Of a stretch of DNA of 64,000 bases, positions 29,132 to 38,777 are shown piece after piece. A program made the position numbers and the translations under genes. This DNA is from Aminobacter sp039907765. Lineage in GTDB: Bacteria; Pseudomonadota; Alphaproteobacteria; Rhizobiales; Rhizobiaceae. Location of the stretch: NCBI RefSeq assembly GCF_039907765.1, contig NZ_JARDJI010000006.1, forward strand, positions 124,001 to 188,000, in the 5' to 3' direction. A model generated the notes under the pieces. The model had not been told where the DNA came from. It saw only the letters and a program-made list of their open reading frames with translations, and searched no databases. Positions within the stretch are counted from its first letter, which is position 1, and each line of letters begins with the position of its first letter.

Positions 29132-30046
29132 ATGCATCGAAATGCCTATGTCCTGTTGCTGTTGACCGCCCTGTTCTGGGGCGGCAACTCCGTCGCCGGC
29201 AAGCTGGCCGTCGGGCATGTGTCGCCGATGCTGCTGACGGCGCTGCGCTGGGGCATCGCCGCCGTCATCCTGGGTGCGATCGGCTGGCGGCGGCTCAGGC
29301 TCGACTGGCCGGCCGTGCGCGGCAACCTGCCGCTGCTCACCTTGCTCGGGGCGCTCGGCTTCACGGTCTTCAACGCCGCGCTCTACTCTGCCCTCAACTT
29401 CACCACGGCGATCAACACCAGCATCGAGCAGGCAGGCATACCGATGTTCATCTTCGCCGCCAACTTCCTGCTCTTCCGCATCAAGGTCACGATCGCCCAG
29501 GTCTTTGGCTTCGTGCTGTCGCTGACCGGCATCGCGCTCACCGCCAGCCACGGCGATCTTACGACGCTGCTCATGCTCGACGTCAATTTCGGCGACACGC
29601 TCATGCTGATCGCGGTGCTGGTCTACAGTGCCTACACGGTCGCCCTGCGCTTCAAGCCGGAAATCCACTGGCAGAGCCTGATGATCGTCCTGACCGGATC
29701 GGCCTTCGTCATGTCGATCCCGTTCGCGCTGTGGGAGATGAATGCCGGCCGGCTGATCCTGCCGGATGCGACGGGCTGGCTGCTCACCGGCTACATCGTG
29801 CTGTTCCCCTCGACCATCGCGCAGATCTTCTACATCCGCGGCGTCGAGCTGATCGGCGCCAACCGTGCCGGGCTGTTCATCAACATGGTGCCGATCTTCG
29901 GCACCATCCTTTCGGTCCTCATCATCGGCGAGGACTTCCAGCTCTACCACGCGATCGCCTTCGCGCTGGTGCTCGGCGGCATCTGGATCGCCGAGCACAG
30001 TGGCCGCAAGATGGCCCTGGAACCGCCGAACGCCAATCCGGGTTGA
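29132..30046 (+). CDS. EamA/DMT superfamily transporter
   Basis: This 304-residue protein has ten hydrophobic helices in two EamA repeats. The first begins AYVLLLLTALFWGGNSVAGK with the family-typical W-G-N-S start. The second half ends IFGTILSVLIIGEDFQLYHA, the standard EamA end motif. Members export amino acids, purines or other metabolites; the substrate is unknown here. It lies divergent from purA and converges with serA at a shared hairpin. Confidence 0.9.
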   Translation: MHRNAYVLLLLTALFWGGNSVAGKLAVGHVSPMLLTALRWGIAAVILGAIGWRRLRLDWPAVRGNLPLLTLLGALGFTVFNAALYSALNFTTAINTSIEQAGIPMFIFAANFLLFRIKVTIAQVFGFVLSLTGIALTASHGDLTTLLMLDVNFGDTLMLIAVLVYSAYTVALRFKPEIHWQSLMIVLTGSAFVMSIPFALWEMNAGRLILPDATGWLLTGYIVLFPSTIAQIFYIRGVELIGANRAGLFINMVPIFGTILSVLIIGEDFQLYHAIAFALVLGGIWIAEHSGRKMALEPPNANPG

Positions 30047-30064
30047 GCCGCCGCGCGAGGCCAA

Positions 30065-30091
30065 AGAAAAAGGCGCGGACCATGCCGCGCC
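30065..30091 (-). terminator. Terminator after serA
   Basis: GGCGCGG and CCGCGCC form a 7-bp stem with a 6-nt loop. On the minus strand it is followed by CTTTTTCTTTGG, so it ends the serC-serA transcript. Confidence 0.75.
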
Positions 30092-30125
30092 CTCTTCAGC
30101 CTTGGGAGGCAATCTCTCGGGCCGT

Positions 30126-31724
30126 TCAGAAGCCGTTGACGTCGAACTGCAGGCGCCTGGCCGAGTCGATCGACTTGTGCGCGCGCACCTTGGCCAGCAC
30201 GTCCTCGGGGAAGGGCGCGTCGAGGTAGAGCAGCGCGATCGCGTCGCCGCCCGGCCGGTCGCGGCCGAGCGAGAAGTTGGCGATGTTGACGCCGTTCTCG
30301 CCGCAGACCGTGCCGAGCAGGCCGATGATGCCGGGGGCGTCCGCGTTGGTGGTGTAGAGCATGTGCTGGCCGACCTCGGCGTCGAGGTTGATGCCCTTGA
30401 TCTGGATGAAGCGCGGCTTGCCGTCGGAGAAGCAGGTGCCGGCGATCGAGCGGGTCATGTGCTCGGTCTTGACCGTCAGCTTGATGTAGCCGTCGAATAC
30501 GCCCGACTTGTCGCGCTTGACCTCGGCGACGATGATGCCGCGCTCCTTCACCATGATCGGCGCCGACACCATGTTGACGTCGGCGACCTGCGGCCGGATC
30601 AGGCCGGCGAGGGCCGCGCTGATCAGCGCCTTGGTGTTCATCTGCGCGGTGGAGCCGTCGAACAGGATCTCGACCTCGGTGATGGGGTCTTCCGTCACCT
30701 GGCCGACAAAGGCGCCGAGCACTTCGGCGAGCTTTACGAAGGGCTTGAGCCTCGGGGCTTCCTCGGCGGTGATCGAGGGCATGTTGATGGCGTTGGTGAC
30801 CGCACCCTTGGTCAGGTAGTCCGACATCTGTTCGGCCACCTGGAGGGCCACGTTCTCCTGCGCCTCCGAGGTCGAAGCGCCGAGATGCGGCGTGCAGACC
30901 ACGTTCTCCATGTTGAACAGCTCGTTCTGGTCGGCCGGCTCGACCTCGAACACGTCGACGCCGGCGCCCGCCACCTTGCCGCTCTTCAACGCGGCGATCA
31001 GGTCCTTCTCGACCACCAGGCCGCCGCGGGCGCAGTTGATGATGCGCACGCCGTTCTTCATCTTGGCGATCGCCTCGGCGTCGATGATGTTGCGCGTCTT
31101 GTCGGTCAGCGGGGTGTGCAGCGTGATGAAGTCGGCGCGGTGGAACAACTCGTCGAGCTCGACCTTCTCGACGCCCAGTTCCTCGGCGCGATGCTCGGAG
31201 AGGAACGGGTCGAAGGCGACGACATGCATCTTCAGGCCGACGGCGCGGGTGGCGACGATCGAGCCGATGTTGCCGCAGCCGATCAGGCCGAGCGTCTTGC
31301 CGGTGATCTCGACGCCCATGAAGCGGTTCTTTTCCCACTTGCCGGCATGCGTCGAGGCGTTGGCCTCGGGGATCTGGCGGGCAACGGCGAACATCAGCGC
31401 AATCGCGTGCTCGGCGGTGGTGATCGAATTGCCGAACGGCGTATTCATGACGATGATGCCGCGGCGCGAGGCAGCGGGGATGTCGACATTGTCGACGCCG
31501 ATGCCGGCGCGGCCGACGACCTTGAGATTGGTCGCAGCCGAGATCAGCTTCTCGGTCACCTTGGTGGCCGAGCGGATGGCGAGGCCGTCATACTGGCCGA
31601 TGACTTCGAGCAGCTTTTCCTTGTCCTTGCCGAGGTCCGGCAGGTAGTCGACTTCGATGCCGCGGTCCTTGAAGATCTGGACGGCGGTGGTGGAGAGTTT
31701 GTCGGAAACGAGAACGCGGGGCAT
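30126..31724 (-). CDS. serA: D-3-phosphoglycerate dehydrogenase
   Basis: This 532-residue enzyme oxidises 3-phosphoglycerate to 3-phosphohydroxypyruvate, entering serine synthesis. The NAD-binding loop is GLIGCGNIGSIVATRAVGL, the catalytic residues fall in INCARGGLV and CTPHLGAS, and a long intervening domain precedes a C-terminal ACT domain (about 455-532) that suggests serine feedback. The order serC-serA on one strand places both steps together. A palindromic repeat fills the 170-bp gap between them. Confidence 0.96.
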   Translation of the reverse strand: MPRVLVSDKLSTTAVQIFKDRGIEVDYLPDLGKDKEKLLEVIGQYDGLAIRSATKVTEKLISAATNLKVVGRAGIGVDNVDIPAASRRGIIVMNTPFGNSITTAEHAIALMFAVARQIPEANASTHAGKWEKNRFMGVEITGKTLGLIGCGNIGSIVATRAVGLKMHVVAFDPFLSEHRAEELGVEKVELDELFHRADFITLHTPLTDKTRNIIDAEAIAKMKNGVRIINCARGGLVVEKDLIAALKSGKVAGAGVDVFEVEPADQNELFNMENVVCTPHLGASTSEAQENVALQVAEQMSDYLTKGAVTNAINMPSITAEEAPRLKPFVKLAEVLGAFVGQVTEDPITEVEILFDGSTAQMNTKALISAALAGLIRPQVADVNMVSAPIMVKERGIIVAEVKRDKSGVFDGYIKLTVKTEHMTRSIAGTCFSDGKPRFIQIKGINLDAEVGQHMLYTTNADAPGIIGLLGTVCGENGVNIANFSLGRDRPGGDAIALLYLDAPFPEDVLAKVRAHKSIDSARRLQFDVNGF

Positions 31725-31750
31725 GGGTTTATCCCTTTGCGATTGGCCTG

Positions 31751-31885
31751 CCTCCCCCTTGTGGGGAGGTCGGTCGCGAAGCGACCGGGTGGGGTAACTG
31801 GGCTGAAACAGGATGGGAGTGCGACTGACGAGGCACCCCCACCCCGATCCGCTTTGCGGATCGACCCTCCCCACAAGGGGGAGGG
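31751..31885. repeat. Palindromic intergenic repeat between serC and serA
   Basis: Imperfect inverted arms (31751-31794 and 31836-31885) share CTCCCCCTTGTGGGGAGG at their outer ends. Each arm holds its own small hairpin (CGGTCGC-GAA-GCGACCG; GATCCGC-TTT-GCGGATC). This is a second family of mosaic repeat, different in its inner parts from the thiB-thiP element. Confidence 0.85.
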
Positions 31886-31894
31886 TAAAGGGCG

Positions 31895-33070
31895 TCAGGC
31901 GGCTGCCTTGAGCGCGGCTTTCTGGTTGGCGAAGGCCCAGTCGAGCCACGGCATCAGGGCTTCGAGATCGGAGGTCTCGACGGTGGCGCCCGTCCAGATG
32001 CGCAGGCCGGGGGGCGCATCGCGATAGGCGCCGATGTCGAAGGCGACGCCTTCCTTCTCCAGCGCCGAGACCATTGCCTTGGCGAAAGCCGCCTGGCCAT
32101 CCTTGTCGAGTGCCGCCACGTCCGGGTCGACGATCGACAGGCAGACGGAGGTGTTCGAGCGCGTTTCCGGCACGACCGCGAGGTGGCCGAGCCAGCCCGA
32201 GTTTGCGACGAAGCGATCGATGACGGCGAAATTGGCGTCGGCCCGGGCGACCAGAGCGTCGAGCCCGCCGAGGACCTTGGCCCACTTCAGCGCATCGAGA
32301 TAGTCCTCGACGCAGAGCATCGACGGGGTATTGATGGTCTCGCCCTTGAAGATGCCCTCGATCAGCTTGCCGTTCGAGGTCAGGCGGAAGATCTTGGGCA
32401 GCGGCCAGGCCGGCTTGTAGGTCTCGAGACGTTCGGCGGCGCGGGGGCTCAGGATCAGCATGCCGTGCGCGCCTTCGCCGCCCAGCACCTTCTGCCAGGA
32501 GAAGGTGACCACGTCGAGCTTGGCAAAGTCGAGCCGCTGGGCGAAGGCTGCCGATGTGGCGTCGCAGATGGTCAGGCCCTTGCGATCGGCGGGGATGAAG
32601 TCGCCGTTGACGACGCGCACGCCAGACGTCGTGCCGTTCCAGGTGAAGACCACGTCGCGGTCGAAATCGACCTTGGAAAGGTCCGGCAGCTCGCCATAGG
32701 CGGCTTCGAACTTGCGCGTGTCGGCGAGCTTGAGCTGCTTGACCACGTCGGTGATCCAGCCGGCGCCGAAGCTTTCCCAGGCGACCATGTCGACGCCGCG
32801 CTCGCCGAGCAGCGACCACATCGCCATTTCGACGGCGCCCGTGTCGGAGGCCGGAACGATGCCGATGCGGTAGTCGGCGGGAACCTTGAGCACTTCGCGC
32901 GTCAGCTCGATCGCCTGCTCGAGCTTGGTCTTGCCGATCTTGGCGCGGTGCGAGCGGCCCAAAGGCGCGTCGGCGAGGGCCTGGAGCGACCAGCCGGGAC
33001 GTTTTGCGCAGGGACCTGAGGAGAAATTGGGGTTTGCCGGACGGAGTCCGGGCTTGGCGACGATCGTCAT
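31895..33070 (-). CDS. serC: Phosphoserine aminotransferase (rhizobial type)
   Basis: This 391-residue PLP enzyme converts 3-phosphohydroxypyruvate to phosphoserine with glutamate. The PLP lysine is in DVVTFSWQKVLGGEGAHG (K194). The N-terminus (KPGLRPANPNFSSGPCAKRPG) is the longer alphaproteobacterial form rather than the 362-residue enteric form. The start at 33070 lies just after two hairpins that resemble the alphaproteobacterial serC leader RNA. serA follows on the same strand. Confidence 0.95.
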   Translation of the reverse strand: MTIVAKPGLRPANPNFSSGPCAKRPGWSLQALADAPLGRSHRAKIGKTKLEQAIELTREVLKVPADYRIGIVPASDTGAVEMAMWSLLGERGVDMVAWESFGAGWITDVVKQLKLADTRKFEAAYGELPDLSKVDFDRDVVFTWNGTTSGVRVVNGDFIPADRKGLTICDATSAAFAQRLDFAKLDVVTFSWQKVLGGEGAHGMLILSPRAAERLETYKPAWPLPKIFRLTSNGKLIEGIFKGETINTPSMLCVEDYLDALKWAKVLGGLDALVARADANFAVIDRFVANSGWLGHLAVVPETRSNTSVCLSIVDPDVAALDKDGQAAFAKAMVSALEKEGVAFDIGAYRDAPPGLRIWTGATVETSDLEALMPWLDWAFANQKAALKAAA

Positions 33071-33075
33071 CGTGG

Positions 33076-33121
33076 TTCTATCCTTCCAGATAGTTGGCCC
33101 CTCGTTGGGGAGGGGTGGCCC
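33076..33121 (-). promoter_or_regulatory. Candidate serC-motif leader RNA
   Basis: Two hairpins precede serC: GGCC-ACCCCT...AGGGGCC (33096-33120) and CTATC...GATAG (33078-33093), the second ending 7 nt before the ATG. The serC motif described for alphaproteobacterial serC-serA operons is a short two-hairpin leader at this place. I match layout and position, not a covariance model. Confidence 0.5.
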
Positions 33122-33125
33122 ACGG

Positions 33126-33650
33126 ACGGCGATACAGAAACCGGCCCGGAATCGCAATAGCCAATGTGACGCAAGGTGACGTTTGCGCCTGCGTGCCGCA
33201 TGTCGAAACGGCATTCCCCGCGTACCGCCGCCGCCAAGCGGCAAACTTGCGTGGCACTGGAGGCCACTGCCGTCCGCGTCGCCATCGCAACAGCTGTGGG
33301 GAACGCGCTTCCGGGCTGGGACGCCTCGCCGCGCCTTGGCCCCGGTTGATGCCGGGGCTCTTGTTGTGGGCGGCCGGTAGGCGACAGCGCCAAGCCCGGG
33401 CGGGGCGGCATCCCATCGCGTCCGAATCGTCAGCCGCATTTGTCTCGTCCAAATTCTTTGAATTCTCCAATGTACCAGATACGAACTTCCTTTTCATCTA
33501 CGTATGCTGATAGGGCGCTCGACATATTCCTGTATAAGTTGTGACAGGATTGCAACATTGACCGCAATTATGCGATGCAAGGTTGTATTTGAGGCTGATG
33601 CCGCCCCCGTTCGTGCTATCTGTCAAGCAATGGAAGTAATGGAGCGGGAT
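33126..33650. other. serC / outer-membrane protein divergent spacer
   Basis: About 525 bp. The serC-proximal 300 bp are G+C-rich and unremarkable. The last 200 bp are A+T-rich and probably contain the promoter of the beta-barrel gene at 33651. Frames drawn across it have no recognisable protein content. Confidence 0.45.
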
Positions 33651-34307
33651 ATGATTAAGATAATCTTGGCGTCGGTCTTGACGCTGCTTGCAGGTACGGC
33701 ATATGCCGCCGATGCGGTGGTAGAACCGGAGGCGGCGCCGGTCGCGGAACTGACGCCGGCCTTCGTCTGGAGCGGCGGCTATGTCGGCCTCCAGGGCGGT
33801 TACGGCTGGACGGATGTCGACGTGAGCGTGGACATCGGCCCTGGGTTGTCGGATTCGTTTGATGCCAATGGCGGTTTCGCCGGCCTGTATGCCGGCTATA
33901 ACTTCCAGTCCGGCAGCTTCGTTGGCGGCATCGAGGCCGACATCAACAAGGCGTGGATCGACGAGACGGCCTTGGTCGGCCCGATCGAGGCGGATACCGA
34001 GCTCGACTGGTTCGGCTCGATTCGCGGCCGCGCCGGCTTCGCCTTCGACAGGGCGCTTGTCTTCGGCACGGCCGGCGTCGCCTTCGCCAGCGCCTCCGCC
34101 GACGTGCTGGGCGAGAGCTACGATCTGAATTATACGGGCTGGACGATTGGTGGCGGCGCCGAATATGCCGTGACCGACAACATCACGCTGCGTGGCGAAT
34201 ACCGTTACTATGATTTCGGCAGCGACGACTTCGATGTCGGTCCCGTCAACGTCGAAGCCGATCTCAAGATGCACGCGATCTCGTTCGGCGCGGCCTACAA
34301 GTTCTGA
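33651..34307 (+). CDS. Outer-membrane beta-barrel protein (Omp25/31-like)
   Basis: This 218-residue protein has a signal peptide (MIKIILASVLTLLAGTAYA) and then the Omp25/Omp31 pattern: WSGGYVGLQGGYGWTDVDV, GGFAGLYAGYNFQSGSFVGGIEAD, LDWFGSIRGRAGFAFDRALVF, WTIGGGAEYAV, ITLRGEYRYYDFG and a terminal AAYKF. An eight-stranded barrel with terminal Phe is expected. GGAGCGGGAT precedes the ATG at 33651. It converges with another barrel gene at a shared terminator. Confidence 0.9.
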   Translation: MIKIILASVLTLLAGTAYAADAVVEPEAAPVAELTPAFVWSGGYVGLQGGYGWTDVDVSVDIGPGLSDSFDANGGFAGLYAGYNFQSGSFVGGIEADINKAWIDETALVGPIEADTELDWFGSIRGRAGFAFDRALVFGTAGVAFASASADVLGESYDLNYTGWTIGGGAEYAVTDNITLRGEYRYYDFGSDDFDVGPVNVEADLKMHAISFGAAYKF

Positions 34308-34330
34308 TCCACGGTCACGGCGCAGAAACG

Positions 34331-34363
34331 AAAAGACCCCGGCGGATCGCCGGGGTCTTTTCG
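34331..34363. terminator. Bidirectional terminator between two barrel genes
   Basis: ACCCCGGCG and CGCCGGGGT form a 9-bp core stem with loop GAT, extended by AAAAG and CTTTT on the outside. It serves both converging transcripts. Confidence 0.9.
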
Positions 34364-34392
34364 TGTTTGCAGACAGTCGCGGTTCGCGCCGG

Positions 34393-35229
34393 TCACCAGA
34401 TCTCGTAGCGCAGGCCGACCTTGATCTCGTGCTGGTCGAGGCCGCCGTCCTTGCCCTGGATGCCCCTGGCGCCTGCCGCGGAATCGGTGGCGTTCCAGCC
34501 GAACATGTCGCCGCCGTCGATGCGGCGGTACTTGTAGCCCAGGTCGACCTTCAGGTTCTGCGACAAGTCGTAGGCGACACCGGCCATGAGCGCGTAGGTG
34601 AAGCGCCAGTCCTTGGCGCCGCCGCGCGTGTCGGTCGTCGGCGGCGCGACGGGGCACGCGACCCCGCCGTCCACGCAGTAGTTGGTGCTGCCGAGATCGG
34701 ACCAGCTGACATAGGAGTAGCCGGCGCCGGCGCCGACATAGGGCGTGAAGCCGACATAGGTGCCGAGATCGGCATAGGCATTGGCCATGATGCTGATGGC
34801 CGACATTTCGGCGCTGTCCTCGCTGCGGCAGGTGGTGCCCACCGGGCCGCCGCAGGGCGTGGTGCTCGACGTCGTGCCGGAGAAGTCGGCGCGGAAGCCG
34901 TCGACCGTCACGTCGCCGCGGAAGTAGTCGGTGAAGCGATAGCCGACGCCGCCGCCAAAGGTGAACTCGCCGTCCAGGTCTTCGCTGTCGAAGGATGCGC
35001 TGCCATAGGTCGACGGCGCGGTGAAGGTGCGGTAGCTGGCCGAGCCGGCGCTGGTCGAAAGGGCATAGCCGATGTCACCGCGCAGGTACCAGCCGGAGCC
35101 GACTTCGACCGGGACGTATTCGGGCGCCTCTTCGACGACGATCGGCGGATCGTAGTCGGCGGCGGTCGCAGCCAACGGCCAGAGCGTCATCGCCGCAAGC
35201 GCCAGTGCCGCGCGATATTTGAGCGTCAT
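34393..35229 (-). CDS. Outer-membrane beta-barrel protein with CtrA box upstream
   Basis: This 278-residue protein has a signal peptide (cleavage after ATA) and an acidic linker (YDPPIVVEEAPEYVPVEV). Barrel strands follow (GSGWYLRGDIGYALST, GGGVGYRFTDYFRGDVTVDG, SIMANAYADLGTYVGFTPYV, KVDLGYKYRR) and the end is EIKVGLRYEIW with a terminal aromatic residue. It is paralogous to the next gene (35423-36202): both share WYLRG and NAYADLGT..G.TPYVGAG. A TTAA-N7-TTAA site lies about 77-91 bp upstream. Confidence 0.88.
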   Translation of the reverse strand: MTLKYRAALALAAMTLWPLAATAADYDPPIVVEEAPEYVPVEVGSGWYLRGDIGYALSTSAGSASYRTFTAPSTYGSASFDSEDLDGEFTFGGGVGYRFTDYFRGDVTVDGFRADFSGTTSSTTPCGGPVGTTCRSEDSAEMSAISIMANAYADLGTYVGFTPYVGAGAGYSYVSWSDLGSTNYCVDGGVACPVAPPTTDTRGGAKDWRFTYALMAGVAYDLSQNLKVDLGYKYRRIDGGDMFGWNATDSAAGARGIQGKDGGLDQHEIKVGLRYEIW

Positions 35230-35305
35230 GGGTGCATTCTCCCGAAATGGCGCCGGTTTTGCCCGAGAATCCAGCCGCCGTCGGGAGCATTGTTAACCAT
35301 AGTGG

Positions 35306-35320
35306 TTAAGTCGCAGTTAA
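35306..35320. promoter_or_regulatory. CtrA box upstream of the 34393-35229 gene
   Basis: TTAA, seven bases, then TTAA; on the minus strand it reads TTAACTGCGACTTAAC, a full match to TTAA-N7-TTAAC. A third TTAA lies 9 bp further from the gene. Confidence 0.65.
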
Positions 35321-35357
35321 GGATAACGATTGGTTAGCAGCCCCATCGCTCCGACTT

Positions 35358-35393
35358 AAAAACGAAACCGCCCGGCGCGTGGGCCGGGCGGTT
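35358..35393 (-). terminator. Terminator after the 35423-36202 gene
   Basis: AACCGCCCGGC and GCCGGGCGGTT form an 11-bp stem with a 6-nt loop, followed on the minus strand by TCGTTTTT. Confidence 0.85.
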
Positions 35394-35422
35394 GGAAGGG
35401 CTTCGGTGGATGTCTTGCCAGC

Positions 35423-36202
35423 CTAGTTCAGCGAGTAACGGACGCCGAGCTTGAGATCGTGCGAGGCGATGTCCTTGAACGTGATGCCGGGAAGCGGGGG
35501 CTCCGCCGGATCGAAGTTGTAGAGGGTGCCGGTACGCGCGTCGCCGAGGTTGACGTAGCTGTAGCCCAGGTCGATGGTCATGCGTTCGGTGGCCTGGATG
35601 CCGATGCCGGCGTGCAGGGCCCAGGCGAAGTTCCACTTCGACGTCGTGTTGGCGTAGCCGCCGCCGCCGTTGATTTCATTGACGTCGCGGAAGTTCGAGA
35701 TGGTGTTGCGCGAGGCGCCGATGCCGGCGCCGACATAGGGCGTGATGCCGCTGAAGGTACCCAGGTCCGCGTAGGCGTTGGCCAGGAACAGCCATTCCGA
35801 CTTCTTGCCGCTGTAGTCGTTGGTGTAGGTGGTGGGTGGCGCGCCGGTCCACGTCACCCGGTCGAGCGCATTGAAGTCAGCCGCGCCGCGATATTCGACG
35901 CCGATGTCGCCGCGCAGGTAGTCGTTGAACTTGTAGCCGATGCCCACGCCCATGATCGGGGCGGACGAGAAGTCTCCCTTGTCCAGCCAGGTGTGGTCGA
36001 TGATGCCGGGATTCTGAAAAGCCTCCGATTCCAGCCTGTCGAGGAACTGGTTGCTCATGCCGATGTTGCCGCGCAGGTACCAGCCGCCATAGGACGGCTG
36101 CTCGACCTCGATGACGGGCTCGACCGGGTCTGCCGCGAATGCCGGGGCCGCGACGCCGAGCAGCAGCGCGGCGACAAATGCCTTTGTTCCAAAGTTGTGC
36201 AT
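35423..36202 (-). CDS. Outer-membrane beta-barrel protein (paralogue) with CtrA box
   Basis: This 259-residue protein has a signal peptide (ending APAFA), an acidic linker, and barrel strands (GGWYLRGNIGMSNQF, GVGIGYKFNDYLRGDIGVEY, LFLANAYADLGTFSGITPYV, MTIDLGYSYVNLGD) ending HDLKLGVRYSLN. It is a diverged tandem paralogue of the 34393-35229 product. A perfect CtrA-type box lies 75-90 bp upstream of its start. It has its own terminator. Confidence 0.88.
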   Translation of the reverse strand: MHNFGTKAFVAALLLGVAAPAFAADPVEPVIEVEQPSYGGWYLRGNIGMSNQFLDRLESEAFQNPGIIDHTWLDKGDFSSAPIMGVGIGYKFNDYLRGDIGVEYRGAADFNALDRVTWTGAPPTTYTNDYSGKKSEWLFLANAYADLGTFSGITPYVGAGIGASRNTISNFRDVNEINGGGGYANTTSKWNFAWALHAGIGIQATERMTIDLGYSYVNLGDARTGTLYNFDPAEPPLPGITFKDIASHDLKLGVRYSLN

Positions 36203-36277
36203 GATGAATACCCTATACTTACGGACCCGCTACGTGCCCGACCATGACTAACCGGCGTGGATAATGCTTGGTATAGG

Positions 36278-36293
36278 TTAAGGCCGGCTTAAC
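36278..36293. promoter_or_regulatory. CtrA box upstream of the 35423-36202 gene
   Basis: TTAAGGCCGGCTTAAC matches TTAA-N7-TTAAC, and because the centre is palindromic the minus strand matches too. A third TTAA follows after 9 bp, the same spacing set seen at the neighbouring paralogue. Confidence 0.65.
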
Positions 36294-36362
36294 CCTGTCG
36301 GTTAACCACGAATGCTTGGCGGCAACTTTGCCGGCGCAAGTCGAGCGCAGCCCGGCGCGCAC

Positions 36363-36389
36363 AAAAAAGCCCGCTCGCGGCGGGCTTTC
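36363..36389 (-). terminator. Terminator after glmM
   Basis: AAAGCCCG and CGGGCTTT pair over 8 bp (with an inner C-G), followed on the minus strand by TTTTGT. It ends the glmM transcript 25 bp after the stop. Confidence 0.85.
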
Positions 36390-36413
36390 TTGATGCGGCA
36401 AGAATTGGTTCGG

Positions 36414-37766
<1,353 letters not shown>

Positions 37767-37973
37767 CTTGCCTGTCCCCGTGGTGTCCACCCGTTTTTGC
37801 TTTGCCACAGTTGCCACCCGGAAAAACATCACTTTTGGTGATTTTATGTCATAAAACCTTAGAAAAGCGTTGGGGTTTTTGGGGCTGGGTATTCCGTAGA
37901 GCGAGACTGCGGATTGACTGTAGGAATTATTTCCTGCAATGTATGGGTGTGTTGGCGGGCTTGGGGAGATTGG

Positions 37974-38777
37974 ATGCTAGTGCTTGAGATATCCGACAAA
38001 GACGTAGGCAAATTGGCGCGCGGCATCACAATTCTTCGGGCTGAGACAACGCTTCTTGCACTGCATCTGCGGCTGAAGGCGGGATACCGGCCTGATCAAC
38101 CGCGTGTTCCCCGGGGCAACCCAGATGGCGGGCAGTGGACTGATGGAGGCGGCGCTGTAGCCAGAGTCTCCAGTCGGGCCAGTAGTGCAGGTAGGGCTCG
38201 TGTTGGTGCACGTTGGTCTAACGCCTCTCCCGGGCAATTGACGAGGCTCGAGATCAGCCATGCCCAAATGCAGACCGCGCTTCAGCAAGTAGGTCGTATC
38301 GATCCCAGATGGCGGCCGAGCCCTCAGGCCTATGAGACCATCGAAGGGAACATTTCTTCAAACTTGGCGACGATGCGCGAAGCGCAAGCTCGGCTCGACC
38401 AGTTGCGAGGATATGGAATTGGGGTAGGGCCATTTGCTGGTGGTTCCATCACGGCGCGCAATAGCGCCCGAAGCTTCACTCGAGAGGAAAGGGCCGAAAT
38501 AAACAGGATCGGCCGTGCAACGGGATGCCACACTTGCGGTACGAAGCAGCCTGGAACTCGATCGGGTCATTTTGTTCCGGATCATCAGTTGCCTAGTGCT
38601 ATGACGCCAGCGCGCCAGAGCCTTTTTCCGCATTGCCTCACGTGTAGTCTTAGACAAGGGGCTTGGATAACCAACAATCTCACGAGGAAGCTATGGAGGA
38701 AGTTCGCCGCTGCGTACCTGTACTCAACTCGCTCGTTTTCATCCTGGATGCGAAGCACTCCGTATCCCCGCACGTAG
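37974..38777 (+). CDS. Putative polymorphic toxin with C-terminal zinc-finger/HNH-like domain
   Basis: This 267-residue protein has an N-terminal helical segment, then YRPDQPRVPRGNPDGGQWT (38-56), a linker motif I recall from many rhizobial toxin-like proteins. The C-terminal domain (about 180-232) has CHTCGTKQPG (C185, C188), GHFVPDHQLP (D203-H204) and LFPHCLTCSLRQG (H220, C221, C224), a pattern seen in RHS/polymorphic toxin nuclease tips. GGGGAG lies 5 nt before the ATG at 37974. G+C is visibly lower than in glmM or ftsH. The last 28 codons overlap the next gene, so the natural C-terminus may be shorter or frame-shifted. Function is inferred from motifs. Confidence 0.65.
   Translation: MLVLEISDKDVGKLARGITILRAETTLLALHLRLKAGYRPDQPRVPRGNPDGGQWTDGGGAVARVSSRASSAGRARVGARWSNASPGQLTRLEISHAQMQTALQQVGRIDPRWRPSPQAYETIEGNISSNLATMREAQARLDQLRGYGIGVGPFAGGSITARNSARSFTREERAEINRIGRATGCHTCGTKQPGTRSGHFVPDHQLPSAMTPARQSLFPHCLTCSLRQGAWITNNLTRKLWRKFAAAYLYSTRSFSSWMRSTPYPRT

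Noticed and set aside
29865..32027. A 720-codon plus-strand frame opposite serA
   Set aside because: serA is certain on the minus strand, and the frame crosses a terminator and an intergenic repeat.
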